A stretch of DNA of 64,000 nucleotides from Channallabes apus (GCA_030522415.1 CM060124.1:29546954-29610953), one strand, 5' to 3'; counted from the first letter of the stretch, positions 26,028 through 43,101 are shown. The notes: generated from the sequence alone by a model not told the origin. Made by a program: numbers and translations.

Positions 26028-26975
26028 TTGCCTGTCTGTCTGTACGTCTATATGTATATCTGCCTGTCTGTCTGTATGAATGTCTGCCTGTATGTATGTA
26101 TGTCTGCCTGTCTGTCTGTATGTCTGTATATATGTTTGCCTGACTGCCTGTACATCTGTCTGTATGTCTGTCTGTCTGTACATCTGTCTGTCTGTCTGTA
26201 CGTCTGTATGAATGTCTACCTGTCTGTCTGTCTGTATATCTGTATGAATGTCTGCCTGTCTGTCTGTACGTCTGTATGAATGTCTGCCTGTCTGTCTGTA
26301 CGTCTGTATGAATGTCTGCCTGTTTGTCTGTACGTCTGTCTGTACATCTGTATGAATGTCTGCCTATCTGTCTGTAAGTCTGTATGTATGTCTGTCTGTC
26401 TGTACGTCTGTATGAAAGTCTGCCTGTCTGTCTGTACGTCTGTATATATGTCTGCCTGTATGTCTATACATCTGTGTGTATGTATGTCTGCCTGCCTGTC
26501 TGTCTGTACGTCTGTATGAATGTCTATCTTTAATCACTCTAACCTGCTGCACATCCTGAATGTCTGCCTGTTTGTCTGTACGTCTGTATGAATGTCTGCC
26601 TGTCTGTATGTTTGCCTGACTGTCTGTACATCTGTCTGTCTGTATGTCTGCCTGTACGTCTGTATGAATGTCTGCCTGTCTGTCTGTACGTCTGTATGAA
26701 TGCCTGACTGTCTGTCTGCCTGGCTGTCTGTATATATGTTTGCCTGTCTGTCTGGATGTCTGCCTGTACGTCTGTATGAATGTCTGCCTGTACGTCTGTA
26801 TGAATGTCTGCCTGTCTGTCTGTACGTCTGTATGAATGTCTGCCTGTCTGTCTGTACGTCTGTATGAATGTCTGCCTGTCTGTCTGCCTGTATGTCTGCA
26901 TGTATGTCTGCCTGTCTGTCTGTACGTCTGTATGAATGTCTGTACGTTTGTATATGTCTCTATTTATGTATGTCT
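26028..26975. repeat. TGTC/TGTA tetranucleotide array with ~32-bp higher-order unit
   Basis: Nearly 950 bases of TGTC, TGCC, TGTA and TATG tetramers. A longer unit recurs: 'tgtctgcctgtctgtctgta' followed by 'cgtctgtatgaa', about 32 bases. Cys/Ser/Val-rich frames on the plus strand and Arg/Gln/Asp-rich frames on the minus strand are products of the repeat. A non-repeat 35-bp insert lies at 26523-26557. Confidence 0.97.
26523..26557 (-). mobile_element. 35-bp RTE retroelement fragment inside the TGTC array
   Basis: Identical over 35 bases to 29908-29942 within the RTE-type element; on the minus strand it encodes QQVRVIKDR, the same residues found in the element's protein. The TGTC array continues on both sides. 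Confidence 0.9.
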
Positions 26976-27064
26976 GTCATAACAAGCATCACAAAGAATT
27001 TAATGAAACTTAGTCCTTATAGCTATTTGCCAGACGTTATAACTGCACCATTAATTAAATAAAA

Positions 27065-27190
27065 ATGTTGAGATGTTATGAACAGTTATGTGTCAAATTT
27101 TAACCTCTTTAACTACTTAAAAAAAATGAGTAGTATTTGCTCAATGTAAACAAACACCTGTAACAATAGATATTAATTAGAAGCACTACA
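27065..27190. repeat. Inverted copy of the dispersed repeat at 10946
   Basis: Read on the minus strand it contains 'taatatctattgttacaggt' and 'gtttgtttacattgag', then 'cataactgttcataacatc', matching parts of 10946-11070 with the intervening sequence partly deleted. Confidence 0.6.
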
Positions 27191-27364
27191 GACCAAACCG
27201 CTGCTACGACAAATTAATCAACACCTTCAAGACCAATCAGAATCAGAATAGATAATGCAACATTTCATCATATTATTAATAATCGTTTAGGTCAGTATTA
27301 ATTACGTGTTACAAATCGCCCGTATTCAACTGGTCCAATACAGTTCTAGTTTGTCAAAATAATT

Positions 27365-27521
27365 CAATATGGCAGACAAGGAAATGACGCTTACACTTCA
27401 AACGAAGGTGACGTGAATGGTAAAGTCCGCTAGCACCTGACTGGTCGAAATAAAACGAGTGGTTTGAACTTTATTTCTACATTTACATCACCACTTTATC
27501 ATTTTCTTGTCCGCCATATTG
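27365..27521. repeat. Foldback (inverted repeat), MITE-like
   Basis: Two 23-base arms, CAATATGGCAGACAAGGAAA.. at 27365 and the complement of CAATATGGCGGACAAGAAAA.. ending at 27521, match at 21 of 23 positions and enclose about 110 bases. No target-site duplication is obvious. Confidence 0.6.
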
Positions 27522-27747
27522 CACCAAGATTATGGGAACTTTCTAAATATGTAAATATGCCTCATATACACAGTATTAACGAATCTAGTCAGTCAGTTTT
27601 ATCCCTCCACAGACAGATGATGACTACGCAGGGAGCAAGGTGCTGATTTGAGACACACCCCTGAGTCCAAAACCTCAGCATGCCACAGTGCTCACAGGTC
27701 AGTCCAGATTTAGTACTTGGCCTCTGGGAAATGTAACAAACCACACA

Positions 27748-27781
<34 letters not shown>

Positions 27782-28314
27782 ACCTTACAAGCAAGACACA
27801 AAGAGACGAGCCCTAACACCTGGCTAAGACCTTTTAACTCACCCCAGGGTTACAAACTAGTTTATTTTAAGAACTAACACTAACCAGATCTAGACGTTTT
27901 CATGCTACAGAGAAATCTCAAAATGTAAACTCCTCCCCTTTTGAGAATAGAAGAAACTCTGACACTGGAGACTCCTTCCTTTAGTTCACACAGACAATTA
28001 TATATTCTGACATTAAAAAAAAAAGGTTAACAAAATGTTACAGCTGAAACATTTTCTGACCAAATCAGAATCAAGAATTTAATCAAGAATTTAACCAGGA
28101 ATAAAGTATTTTCTGTAATATTTGCAAAGGGCCAATTTTTTTTTAGCTAAATTCTTATATACTGTATAGATACATACTATAGATAGAGGAGATCTTTATT
28201 ATAATTTTGCATAATTACATATAATATTAAAAACATTGTAACTAAATTAAACAGCTCCAAAACAAGCAAGTTACTTTTTATGCTTTGGATGAATTAACAA
28301 TTTAAAAAAAAAAT
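27522..28314. other. Intergenic, no gene
   Basis: AT-rich DNA with a CA microsatellite at 27740-27779. No gene or transposon end recognised. Confidence 0.6.
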
Positions 28315-31300
28315 CTTCTTCTTCTTCTTTCGGCTGTTCCCTTACAGGGGTCGCCACAGCGAATCATCTGCCTCCATCTAACCCTATCCTCTGCATCCTC
28401 TTCTCTCACACCAACTAACTTCATGTCCTCTCTCACTGCATCCATAAATCTCCTCTTTGGTCTTCCTCTAGACCTCCTGCCTGGCAGTTCCAACCTCAGC
28501 ATCCTTCTACCGATATATTCACCATCTCTCCTCTGAACATGTCCAAACCACCTCAATCTGGCCTCTCTGACTTTATCTCCAAAACATCTCACATGGGTTG
28601 TCCCTCTGATGAACTCATTCTTGATCCTATCCATCCTTGTCACTCCCAAAGAGAACCTCAACATCAACCTGTCTTTTCTTCAGTGCCACTGTCTCTAAGC
28701 CGTAGAGCATCGCTGGTCTCACCACTGTCCTGTACACCTTTCCTTTCATTCTCGCTGATACTCTTTTATCGCACAACACACCTGACACTTTTCTCCACCC
28801 ATTCCAACCTGCCTGTACTCGTCTCTTCACCTCCTTTGAACACTCTCCGTTGCTCTCGACCGTTGACCCTAAGTACTTAAAGTCCTGCACCTTCTTTACC
28901 TCTGCTCCCTGTAGCTTCACCGTTCCTCTTGGGTCCCTCTCATTCACACACATGTATTCCGTCTTGCTGCGGCTAACCTTCATTCCACTGCTTTCCAGAG
29001 CGTACCTCCACCTCTCCAAATTTTCCTCTACCTGTTCCCTGCTCTCGCTACAAAGCACAATGTCATCTGCAAACATCATAGTCCATGGAGACTCCTGTCT
29101 AACCTCATCTGTCATCCTGTCCATCACTAGAGCAAACAAAAAGGGGCTTAGAGCCGATCCTTGATGCAGACGCACATCCACCTTGAACTCTTCTGTCACA
29201 CCTACAGCAAATCTTACCACTGTCTTACAGCTCTCATGCATGTCCTGCACCACTCTAACATACTTCTCTGCCACTCCAGACTTCCTCATACAACACCACA
29301 GCTCCTCTCTCGGCCCCCTGTCGTACGCTTTCTCTTAATCTACAAAGACACAATGCAACTCTTTATTACCTTCTCTGTACTTCTCCATCAGCATCCTCAA
29401 AGCAAATACTGCATCTGATGTACTCTTTCTAGGCATAAAACCATATTGCTGCTCACAAATGCTCACCTCTGCCCTTAACCTAGCTTCCACTACTCTTTCC
29501 CACAGCTTCATTGTATGGCTCATTAGCTTTATACCTCTGTAATTGTCACAGCTCTGCACATCTCCCTTGTTCTTAAAAATCGGCACCAATACACTTCTCC
29601 TCCATTCCTCTGGAATCCTCTCACTCTCCAAGATCTCGTTAAACAAACTAGTCAGAAACTCTACTGCCACCTCTCCTAAGCACTTCCACACCTCCACAGG
29701 TATGTCATCAGGACCAACAGCCTTTCCACTCTTCATCCTCTTCAACGCCCTTCTCACCTCACTTTTACTAATATTTGCTACTTCCTGCTCCACAACAGTC
29801 ACCTCTTCTACTCTTTGTTCTCTTTCGTTTTCCTCATTCATCAACTCCTCAAAGTACTCCTTCCATCTTCCCATCACCCTCCTGGCATCTGTCAGTACAT
29901 TTCCATCTCTATCTTTAATCACTCTAACCTGCTGCACATCCTTCCCATCTTTATCTCTCTGCCTCGCCAACCTGTACAGATCCACCTCTCCCTCCTTACT
30001 GTCCAGCCTAGCATACAAGTCCTCATATGCTCTTTGTTTGGCCTTTGCCACTTCTACCTTCACCTTACGCTGCATCTCCCTGTACTCCTGTCTACTCTCT
30101 TCAGTCCTCTCAGAGTCCCACTTCTTCTTAGCTAGCCTCTTTCCCTGTATACACTCCTGGACTTCCTCATTCCACCCACCACCAAGTCTCCTTGTCTCCT
30201 TTTCCCTTACCTGATGATACACCAAGTACCGTCCTACCTGTCTCCCTGATCACATTGGCTGTAGTTGTCCAGTCAACTGAAAGCACCTCCTGACCACCCA
30301 TAGCTTGTCTCAACTCCTCCCTAAAGACTACACAACATTCTTCCTTTCTCAGCTTCCACCACTTTGTCCTCTGCTCTGCCTTTGTCCTCTTCACCTTCCT
30401 CACCACCAGGGTTATTTTACACACTACCATTCTGTGTTGTCTGGCTACACTCTCCCCTACCAACACCTTACAGTCACTGATCTCTTTCAGATTACAACGT
30501 CGACACAAGATGTAGTCCACTTGAGTGCTTCTGCCTCCGCTCTTATATGTCACCCTATGTTCCTGCCTCTTCTGGAAGAAAGTATTTACTACTGCCATTT
30601 CCATCCTCTTTGCAAAGTCCTGAAGACCAAACCTGCCCATCATATTTTCATCCATTGAAGTCTGCACCAATCACCACTCTCTCACCTATGGGGATGCTCT
30701 GCATCACTTCATCTAACTCACTCCAGAATATCTCCTTCTCTTCTAACTCACATCCTACCTGTGGAGCATAACCTCTAACAACATTGAACATCACACCATC
30801 AATTTCCAGCTTCAGACTCATCACCCTGTCTGATACTCTCTTCACCTCTAGGACATTCCTTACAAACTCCTCTTTCAGGATAACTCCTACTCCATTTCTT
30901 TTCCTATCCATGGTAAAACAATTTGAACCCTGATCCTAAGCTTCTAGCTTTGCTACCTTTCCACCTGGTCTCCTGGACACACAGTATATCCACCTTCCTT
31001 CTCTGCATCATATCAACCAACTCTGTTCCCTTCCCTGTCATGGTCCCAACATTCACGGTCCCTACTATCACTCCTAAACTCTTTCCTTTCCTCTTCTCTC
31101 TCTGCTTTCGAACACGCCTTCCTCCTCTTCTTCTTCGACCAACAGTAGCCCAATTTCCACCGGCACCCTGCAAGTCAACAGCACCAGTGGCGGTCGTTGT
31201 TAACCCGGGCGACGACCGATCCGGTATGGAAATGATATTTCTGATTCGCATCATTGATTTGGCAAATGTTTTACGTCGGCTGCCCTTCCTGACACAACCC

Positions 31301-31370
31301 TCTGCATTTATCCAGACTTGGGACTGGCACAAGAAGACACTGGATTGCGCCCCCTCATGGTTGCATAATT
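28315..31370 (-). mobile_element. RTE-type (Expander-like) non-LTR retrotransposon, inactive
   Basis: About 3.05 kb on the minus strand with an endonuclease then reverse transcriptase. The 3' end is a TTC-rich (sense GAA) short tandem tail at 28315-28330, usual for this class, which lacks a long poly-A tail. The 5' side is GC-richer and ends near a T run at 31370. The sequence around the element is AT-rich intergenic DNA between prkag3 and cnppd1. Clade assignment is by memory of similar fish elements and is less sure than the element class. Confidence 0.88.
28318..31332 (-). pseudogene. Broken endonuclease-reverse transcriptase ORF of the RTE-type element
   Basis: Pieces in order: endonuclease start (GTVNVGTMTG, VQETRWKG) at 31332-30904; middle of the endonuclease (GYAPQVG, VVIGADFNG) at 30911-30648; its end with VDYILCRR at 30670-30167; reverse transcriptase fingers (AVGPDDIPVEVWK, NYRGIKLMSH, QYGFMPRKST) at 30225-29335; an in-frame TAA at 29337-29335 just after VFVD; the same frame continues with the catalytic box MMFADDIVLC to a stop at 28627; the C-terminal part, including RWFGHVQRR, is in another frame at 28667-28302. 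At least one nonsense change and several frameshifts prevent a full protein. Confidence 0.88.
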
Positions 31371-33522
31371 TTTTTTTTTAATGAAGTGACAAAACAAACA
31401 TATATTTTCCAACCATATTCTGAATGTCATCTTTATTTACATTTATAATTACTAAATAAACAAATGGATAATAAAATTGTAATGTATAAAATAATAATTT
31501 AATATTAAAATTAACAAATATCATGATAAAAAGTTGACTTTTGAAAAACGTTGCTACATTTAATTTCAAACGCTCCACTCATTAACATAACATTGTTTCA
31601 TAACAATAATGAATAAACCCAAAATCAATCACAGCAACACAAGACCGGTGGTTTAAAGTATTTATTTTAATTATTGCAGTATTTTTCTTTTATGATGATT
31701 TATAACAAAACAAGATACATACTGCAGCTTCAAACATGGCCAAAGTCTTTCCAGGAAAATAACTCGACCCTCTTGCATAGGATCTTTACAAAGAAACATA
31801 CGATATATTTTTCTATTCCCGAAACCGGTCCAGAGACGTCAGATATCCAGTTTCGTCCTGGACAGTTTTAGAAATCTGATCTTTCTAACATCGATCAACA
31901 TGAGAGAACTACTGAGAACCTCTTCAGGAACCGGAGATGTATGTCTGGTGTTCATCAACGTTTTATTTTAACTAAATACCTACGATTTAATCCTTGACAA
32001 GGTGCAGTTGAGAGTCAACTTCCAGTGTCTTTCAAACGACTCGCCCGTTACCTTTTAAAGGAAAAGGGGTGGAGCTAAATTCTTCTGTTATTCCTAAGGG
32101 GCGGAGCTATTTTCAAAACATTTCCAAAATTTTCCTATTCCAGCTTTCTGAAAACCTTCTAAATTCTACGATCACCGCCTGATCTGTTGTCGAAAAAATG
32201 TAAAATGAACTGAAGTAGTAATGAACTTTACAAGACACTTTAATTTTTTATTCATCTCCAAGCTGTATCACAAAGTTGAAAAGAAGAAAAGAAATAAAAT
32301 CCCAAACCCTAGATTGTAAAAGCAACTAGCTTTGGTGCTCTCGTTCCAAACGGTACAATTGAAGAAAAAAAAAATTATAATAATTTCTAGTAATCTAATA
32401 ATCAATTTTAAGTATCATAACAGATTTAAGAGATGTAGGATCATGTGGGAATGCGGAAGCTTTAGAGTCCTGATATGTTTACATTTTTTTTCTCTCCAAA
32501 TTTGTTAGTGAGTAAAATGTTTAAGTTAATGAGGACGTAACGTAATTCTATCCATTGCATTACTCGCATGAAAGCGGTTCGAAAAACACATTCCCTTAAA
32601 AGATTTTATTATCCTACGTCTTGTCGTGTTACTGAGAAACCGGAAACTTGTAAACATTGGAAACAGATCCTTCCATAAACATTAAAATGTTAAACAAACC
32701 ACTCTTTGATATGTTTCTGCGGGTTATTATTAACCCAAGTTTTTATATAAGTAAATATAGTATCTGATGTATTATAGAAACAATAGCGTGTATCAGAACT
32801 AGCTACGGTAAGAGCTGCTGTTATAGTTCTCTAACCAAATCAAAACCAACAGTGCCGCGGTATTGACGTAACATCTGTAGACATCGCGATCGGGTCCTGA
32901 CGTATCAGAGCGCTCGTCTGGCTACGAGTAAGCGGTTTCTGATCTCGGAAAAGCGCGCGAGGTTTATCCGTGACTCGTTAGCTCGCGGCGGATAGTGTGT
33001 TCCGGACACGCCCACTGATTCACCTGTTCATCATCTACTTCACTGAAAGCAAACCAAAACAAACAAAAAAGCTGAAAGAAACTCTCTATTTAATACTCGC
33101 CCTTCATTGTTCTTGACTTATTGAGGGCTTCAATGTGCCGTGAACTGGTAAAGAAAATAAACAAACCAAAAAACACCAACACTGCAGGAAAACACTCCAA
33201 AAAGCAACTGGAAAATTAATAAGTAACTAGAATTCTTGAGAATCGTCAAGAATCGACACAAAAAAACTAAACACAAACAAAAAAACTCACATGTAGGGGT
33301 GCTGTTGATGTTTCAATCCTCACCTTAAGAACACACCACCATTACCCAAACAAAAACAAACAAACAAACAACTTCACCTGCTATCTCATTTATCGTTATA
33401 ATTTTCTTTTAAAGCGACAACATCTTTTGTTGTCGCTTTAAAGGATTTTGTACATTTTTTTAAGCACCAAAACTGAGTAAATGAGGAAGAACGTTTTGGA
33501 AGAAGTTTAAGAAAAAAAAATA

Positions 33523-33556
<34 letters not shown>

Positions 33557-34067
33557 CATGGTGAAGCTTACGTTTTCTTTCTTTTTCAAAAAAAATCTGA
33601 ATCTTTTCTCTCTTTACCAATGCAAAAATATATGTATATTTATTAACTTTCTGTTTTATATCAGTGCTTTCAATTGTAAACCTAAAAGTTTTTCTAGTTT
33701 AATGTGAAATAAAATTTGTATCTACGTTAGAGAGGAATCTGAAAGCAATCTGGCAACCACTTGATTTCCAAATGAGTTCTGTAACTAAAGTCTGATTTAT
33801 TTATTTGTTTGTTATACGTTTGACTTGGTGTAATTTTTTTTAAGTGTAAAGGGGGAAAAAAAGAGCTAAAAATTTGACTTTGATTTTAACAGGTCAACAA
33901 TCTTTCCCAGCTCCGCGTACACACTCTATCAAACTCCACCCAGACATCCTCTTTTAATTTCTTTTAAGTGCTTTTATATTTATAGATGTTAAATATAATA
34001 TGTTATACAAAATCCAACCTGAAAAGAAAAAGAAAAAAAAAAAACCAACGTGTTACAATCTCTCGTT
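31371..34067. other. Intergenic DNA and cnppd1 3' UTR
   Basis: No gene recognised. Minus-strand AATAAA at 33796-33801 is a candidate cnppd1 polyadenylation signal about 270 bases past the stop. A CpG-rich patch lies at 32870-33010 within otherwise AT-rich unique sequence. An AT run (33520-33545) and A-rich 'aaacaaa' stretches are present around 33050-33380. Confidence 0.5.
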
Positions 34068-38570
<4,503 letters not shown>

Positions 38571-38830
38571 ATTTTTACGATTTAATCCACCGACATTAGA
38601 CATAGAGAGAAACCCAGTAAACACGCATACAGACGTCGCCCTCGGACGCCTCCTGCTTCTTCTTCTTCCGTAACAGCGGCTGCAACCAAACACACCGCCG
38701 CCTCACTGTAGTGCACCAGGTAGTGAACACGTAACAAGATCACATACACGCAGTTGAACTTGCCGGTGTGGGGACCGTGTACGTATTTGGGACGCAATCC
38801 ATCACTTCAGAGGAATCCAAAATGGCAGAA
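38571..38830 (-). promoter_or_regulatory. Probable cnppd1 promoter/5' UTR
   Basis: CpG-richer DNA upstream of the start codon, with a CRE-like TGACGT-type half-site context ('cagacgtcgccctcgg' near 38630) and no TATA box. Assigned by position and composition only. Confidence 0.35.
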
Positions 38831-39189
38831 CGAGTTTATTCGAAAAGCTGCTCATGCGGAAATTTAAACCGTAAAACCTGAATAAATGGTAATACAGTAC
38901 AAGTATACTACTATATCCTCCTGAGACCCGAAAGAAAAAAAGTTTTCATATTTAATTTTTTTAATATAACATAAGTCTGTGAGATGTCAGAAACATGTCT
39001 CACAGATATTTTTTTTTTTTTCAAAACAGTCATTTATTCATTAGTTATAACATGTCCCTTGTAGTGGACACCGGGTCTTGCTTTGTCGAAAGAAGTACAA
39101 TGAATTTTAGATCCATTTAGTAATACTGTATATAATATAGTTATATAATTATAATATAATAAGTAATATAGTTGGAAGTAACAATGAGC

Positions 39190-39718
39190 GGGCCCAAGCA
39201 CCCTGCGCCATCACCACCCCGGCAAAGCTATGATGTCACTCAGTGTGATGTCACTCGGTGTGATGTCACTGAATGTGATGTCACTCAATATGATGTTCCA
39301 CAGAAGGTTCTTAACCACTTTTCGGTGTATGTTTAAGGCATCATCACAGCTGACCAGTTTGAAATATCAAAAAATTCCAGCCTCAATGTTGTTAGATCAC
39401 ATAGGCCCGGTTCAGTGTCGATTCTATAATTCCCTAAGAAGAGTATTGAATTCCTTCAGGTGTGTTTTGGCAGACAAAATAGCTGACTTCCTGTCGTTTA
39501 GCTCAATGAGCTGTCATTCGTGCAAGTGTGTATGAGCTATGCAGCCAAATCTCGTGTGACGGTCCCGAGCCACGCCCATGTCTGCCAATTTTCATAAGTT
39601 TTTGAGCATGTTGATGGGCCCAATAAGCCCAAAATGGTGAAAAAAAAATTCCTAGAAAAACCATAGGGCTCTTCACACACTATGATGACATAATGCTGAT
39701 GTCATAGTGCTTGGGCCC
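39190..39718. mobile_element. Small palindromic-ended element nested in the piggyBac relic
   Basis: 529 bp with 12-bp inverted ends GGGCCCAAGCAC and GTGCTTGGGCCC. It interrupts the piggyBac transposase reading frame. The left part has a short tandem repeat (TGATGTCACT with variation, 39231-39291). No clear target-site duplication, and the family is not recognised. Confidence 0.65.
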
Positions 39719-40623
39719 AAATAAGATACATACAGTATGTATACAAAAAGTCTGGTGGTCTGATCTGTACTGGATCCAACTGTTTGTGGCAGCCACATCA
39801 AAGCAACATAGGATAGTGCGGACAGTCCATTTCCTTCTGCAGCTTGACATCGGATAGAGGCTGATCATGTGGTCCACTCCGCCCATGTTTTTATTAAACT
39901 CTGTTACAACAACAGGTATAGATGCAGTAACATGGCGCTTGTCTTTCGCTAAACAACTTAGGCAAATATCCTGAGGCTCTATTGCATGTATGGAAGATGC
40001 CAAAGGACCTCTCTTGTTGTCCAGCCATTTTGTTACAGCAATCTCTGAGTGTTTCCTGACTATCATCTCTGATGCGCCTCTCTCCTGTTCATTGTCACTT
40101 GACATTTAAGACGTACAGATCTAAAAGAAGATGAAGACTCCTTTAAGCGATCCAGCACTTTGATAGAGGTGAGATACCGGTGTAGGCACACTGTAGGCGG
40201 GATCCTCCTGGTAGTGACCCTGACATGCAAACAACAGCATTTCTTCCAATCCCCATCTGCTTGTCTTGTCTTGTGTGTTTTGACTCCTGTAGACCTCAGA
40301 ATTAAGCACCAAACCACTGGGACTGGTAAACACAAAGGCCCTGCGATCTGTGAGATTTGGTTTCCCAGGCTCACGTTGGCACACAGGAAACTGGCCTGTA
40401 AAAGGAATCATTTGCTCATCTTTGCCAGCTTTGAGGGATCTTGATCAATTGAGGCCGCCTTGTTGACTGTTGGTTTCTGTTTAAAAGAGACCTGACCTTC
40501 CAAAGAGCATCTTCTTTTTTTCTGGTCATCCAGGATAGCAAGGTCATTTAATGAACTGGCGAAGGTTAAACAAATCTGTTCCTGGTTATCGCATTGGCAG
40601 TAATGGACTTTCTGTAATGCCAT
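39719..40623 (-). pseudogene. piggyBac-family transposase fragments
   Basis: Frame 40105-39719 holds the late catalytic region: AVTKWLDNKRGPLASSIHAI, VVTEFNKNMGGVDHM and YPMSSCRRKWTVRTILCCFD, the conserved C-terminal half of PGBD-type transposases. Frame 40411-40121 holds an earlier block (RRAFVFTSPSGLVLNSEVY). Frames are shifted against each other and the C-terminus is cut by the inserted element. Not functional. Confidence 0.8.
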
Positions 40624-41435
40624 TGTCTTTCCTGCCCAATAAAGCTTAGTGTATTTGAGGGCAAGGGTTGAAAATGGGATAGATCAAGTCCCACTGTCCA
40701 CTACAAAGGACATGGAGTAAAATGTGTATTTTGAAAGGCTTAAAATTAACATGCCCTTATAAAATTGTAATATAATGTAGTTAAAATCTTCACAAATAAA
40801 AAACAATATCATAAGAAAAAATAACCGCATGCTGTATTTAACAATTTAATCACTTAAACCTCATACTGCCATAGAGTCTTCTCGCGGCAATCGCCGCCAA
40901 TTTAGAAAGACAGGACATGTGATCTGTTGGCCACACCCCCACTTATGTGACATCAATAGAAAGCCCAATATGTACTCTTTACAGTACACTAGGAAACAAA
41001 CACACTGCATGCATGGCGTTTGAAATAAAGACCACAGTATCATGTCCCCCACAGAGGACAAAAATAAATTGCTGGGTCTCAGGAGGCTAAATAAATATAT
41101 ATAATTTTAACTGTACATCCTGTGAAGTAGTGAGAACATGCAGGAATAATAATAATAATAATAACAAACCCAGTGTTAATATGTAAAATAAATGAAAATC
41201 ACTACAATTAATAAAGATACAGTACATAATTAGTCTTAGAATAATTTTTACTATTAATACTACTACAAAAAAAAATCTACCAAGGGTTGGTGCTGCCACC
41301 ACCATGCTTCACTTCCCTCATGATATACAGTACAACACTTGTTCAAGTCAAAGTGGGACTTCTTGATTGTACAGAATGAAAGTAAAAACTACCCTTATTT
41401 CTCTATATAATGCTGTGCTACACTAATGCGCTCTT

Positions 41436-41640
41436 ACACTAGTGCTCAGTGGTTAAGACATTGGACTACAGTTTGGAAGATCCCAGGTTCAAACCCCACA
41501 ACCACCAAGTTGCCACTGTTGGGCCCTGGAGCAAGGCCCTTAACCCTCAACTGCTCAGATGTGTAATGAGATAAAAATAAATAAAAAAAGTAAGTCACTC
41601 TGGATAAGAGCGTCTGCCAAATGCCTAAATGTAAATGTAC
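41436..41640 (+). mobile_element. tRNA-derived SINE with LINE-type tail
   Basis: A-box-like AGTGCTCAGTGGTTAAGAC, B-box GGTTCAAACCC, then 'gggccctggagcaaggccct' and the tail 'cactctggataagagcgtct' followed by 'gccaaatgcctaaatgtaaa', shared by many fish SINEs whose 3' end comes from an RSg-1/L2-like LINE. No TSD identified. Confidence 0.8.
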
Positions 41641-43048
41641 CATCAAGGTAGAAAGTTTTCTCAGTGATCCGTAAAAGCCCGTCTCATCCGAAACTCATTT
41701 AATTGCGTTTCCAAAGATGTGGACATGGCTTGGAGTGAGGTCAGGACTGTACAGGGCATGTGTCCATAACAACAACAACAAAAAAAACTCTACACTTTCT
41801 GGTAGTTTGTATTCATAATAGCACTGATTTATTCTGAAAAATAAAGAACATCTATAGATAACATTTCATTTTTGAAACATATAACATTTGTAAATTAAAA
41901 AAAAAAATCTCATGATCCATTTTAACATTAAATTCAATACGAACACAAAAACCCACTTCATGTACAATCCTGTGCAAAACGTGACAGCTCATACAGAGTG
42001 CCCCATTTCTTTTCATTCGGCTTGTACAAAAAGTCTTAAATATGTAAATAAATGCCAGATTTACAAAATGCTTTAAATGAAACATTCCAGGTTCACAATT
42101 AATGCACATGTAGTGAGAGAACTCATTTGCATTTCTTTGGCATCCTGTTACACAAATCCAGTGTGTGTATATATAGAGGACCTGATGAAGCTAATGATGA
42201 GATTAAACAGTAAATTTATATTTTTTCAAATGAAAATAAAAATAAAATAAAAAACCCTAACAAATGTCATTTATTCTAACTCGGTTGTTGTTTTTAAAAC
42301 ATATGTACAAATTAACCTTATGTGCCTTTAAATTCTGTCTGTTTGTATTTACTTTATATTTCATCTGAAGTTTTTTTGGGGGGGTATTTTTATATATTTA
42401 TTAATTCACATATCACCAGCATTTTCGTTCTTTGTATACATAAAAAAAAAAAAGAAAGAAAATGTGCAGATCTGTTCCGCCATAGACACAAATGCCACTC
42501 GCAATCTCACACACACACAACTAAAATAATTAATCCACAAATGAACCTGCCGTGGCCGAGCTGTTTTCACACAGAAAGCCACGTGTCCACAGATGTGCGC
42601 GTTATCTATTGAACACAGAGGATGATAATTGAACGTTGTGTAATCTCCATGTTTAAACACACCCTTTTGTCTTAACAGCATAAGTATAGTGTCTGTCTCC
42701 TAACGCACACCTACACACACACACACACACACACTTCCTTGTTATATAACAAAGTATTTCTTAACATCTTTAATAACACAACAAACTGACTGAAATAACG
42801 CAAACACTCTCAAAAAATAAACTTAAAATGTTTACTAAAAAAAAACCTAACCTAGAACAGATAATACATGATCCCCCCCAAAAATTATATCCTAAATCAG
42901 TTGGACCTGATAAATATTTAAAGTAGTTATTTCAAAATTCCTAATAAATACAAATCATTTAATACTCATAAACTAGCTAACTAAGACATAACTCGAAAGA
43001 TAAAAATAGTAAAACATAAAAAGACAGAAATATTAAATCAGAAGAAAC

Positions 43049-43101
<53 letters not shown>

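Larger units (their letters stand above)
38917..41086 (-). mobile_element. Decayed piggyBac-like transposon
   Basis: About 2.17 kb between inverted ends CCTCCTGAGACCC (38917) and GGGTCTCAGGAGG (ending 41086). The expected TTAA target sites have decayed (ATAT left, CTAA right). The minus-strand interior carries fragments of a piggyBac transposase in different frames. A second small element is inserted at 39190-39718. Confidence 0.8.

Noticed and set aside
26028..26975. Cys/Ser-rich and Arg/Gln/Asp-rich open frames on both strands
   Set aside because: They are translations of the TGTC/TGTA tetranucleotide array and have no conserved domain or splice context.
28539..31381. Long plus-strand open frames (for example 29543-30214)
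   Set aside because: They are antisense shadows of the RTE-type ORF.
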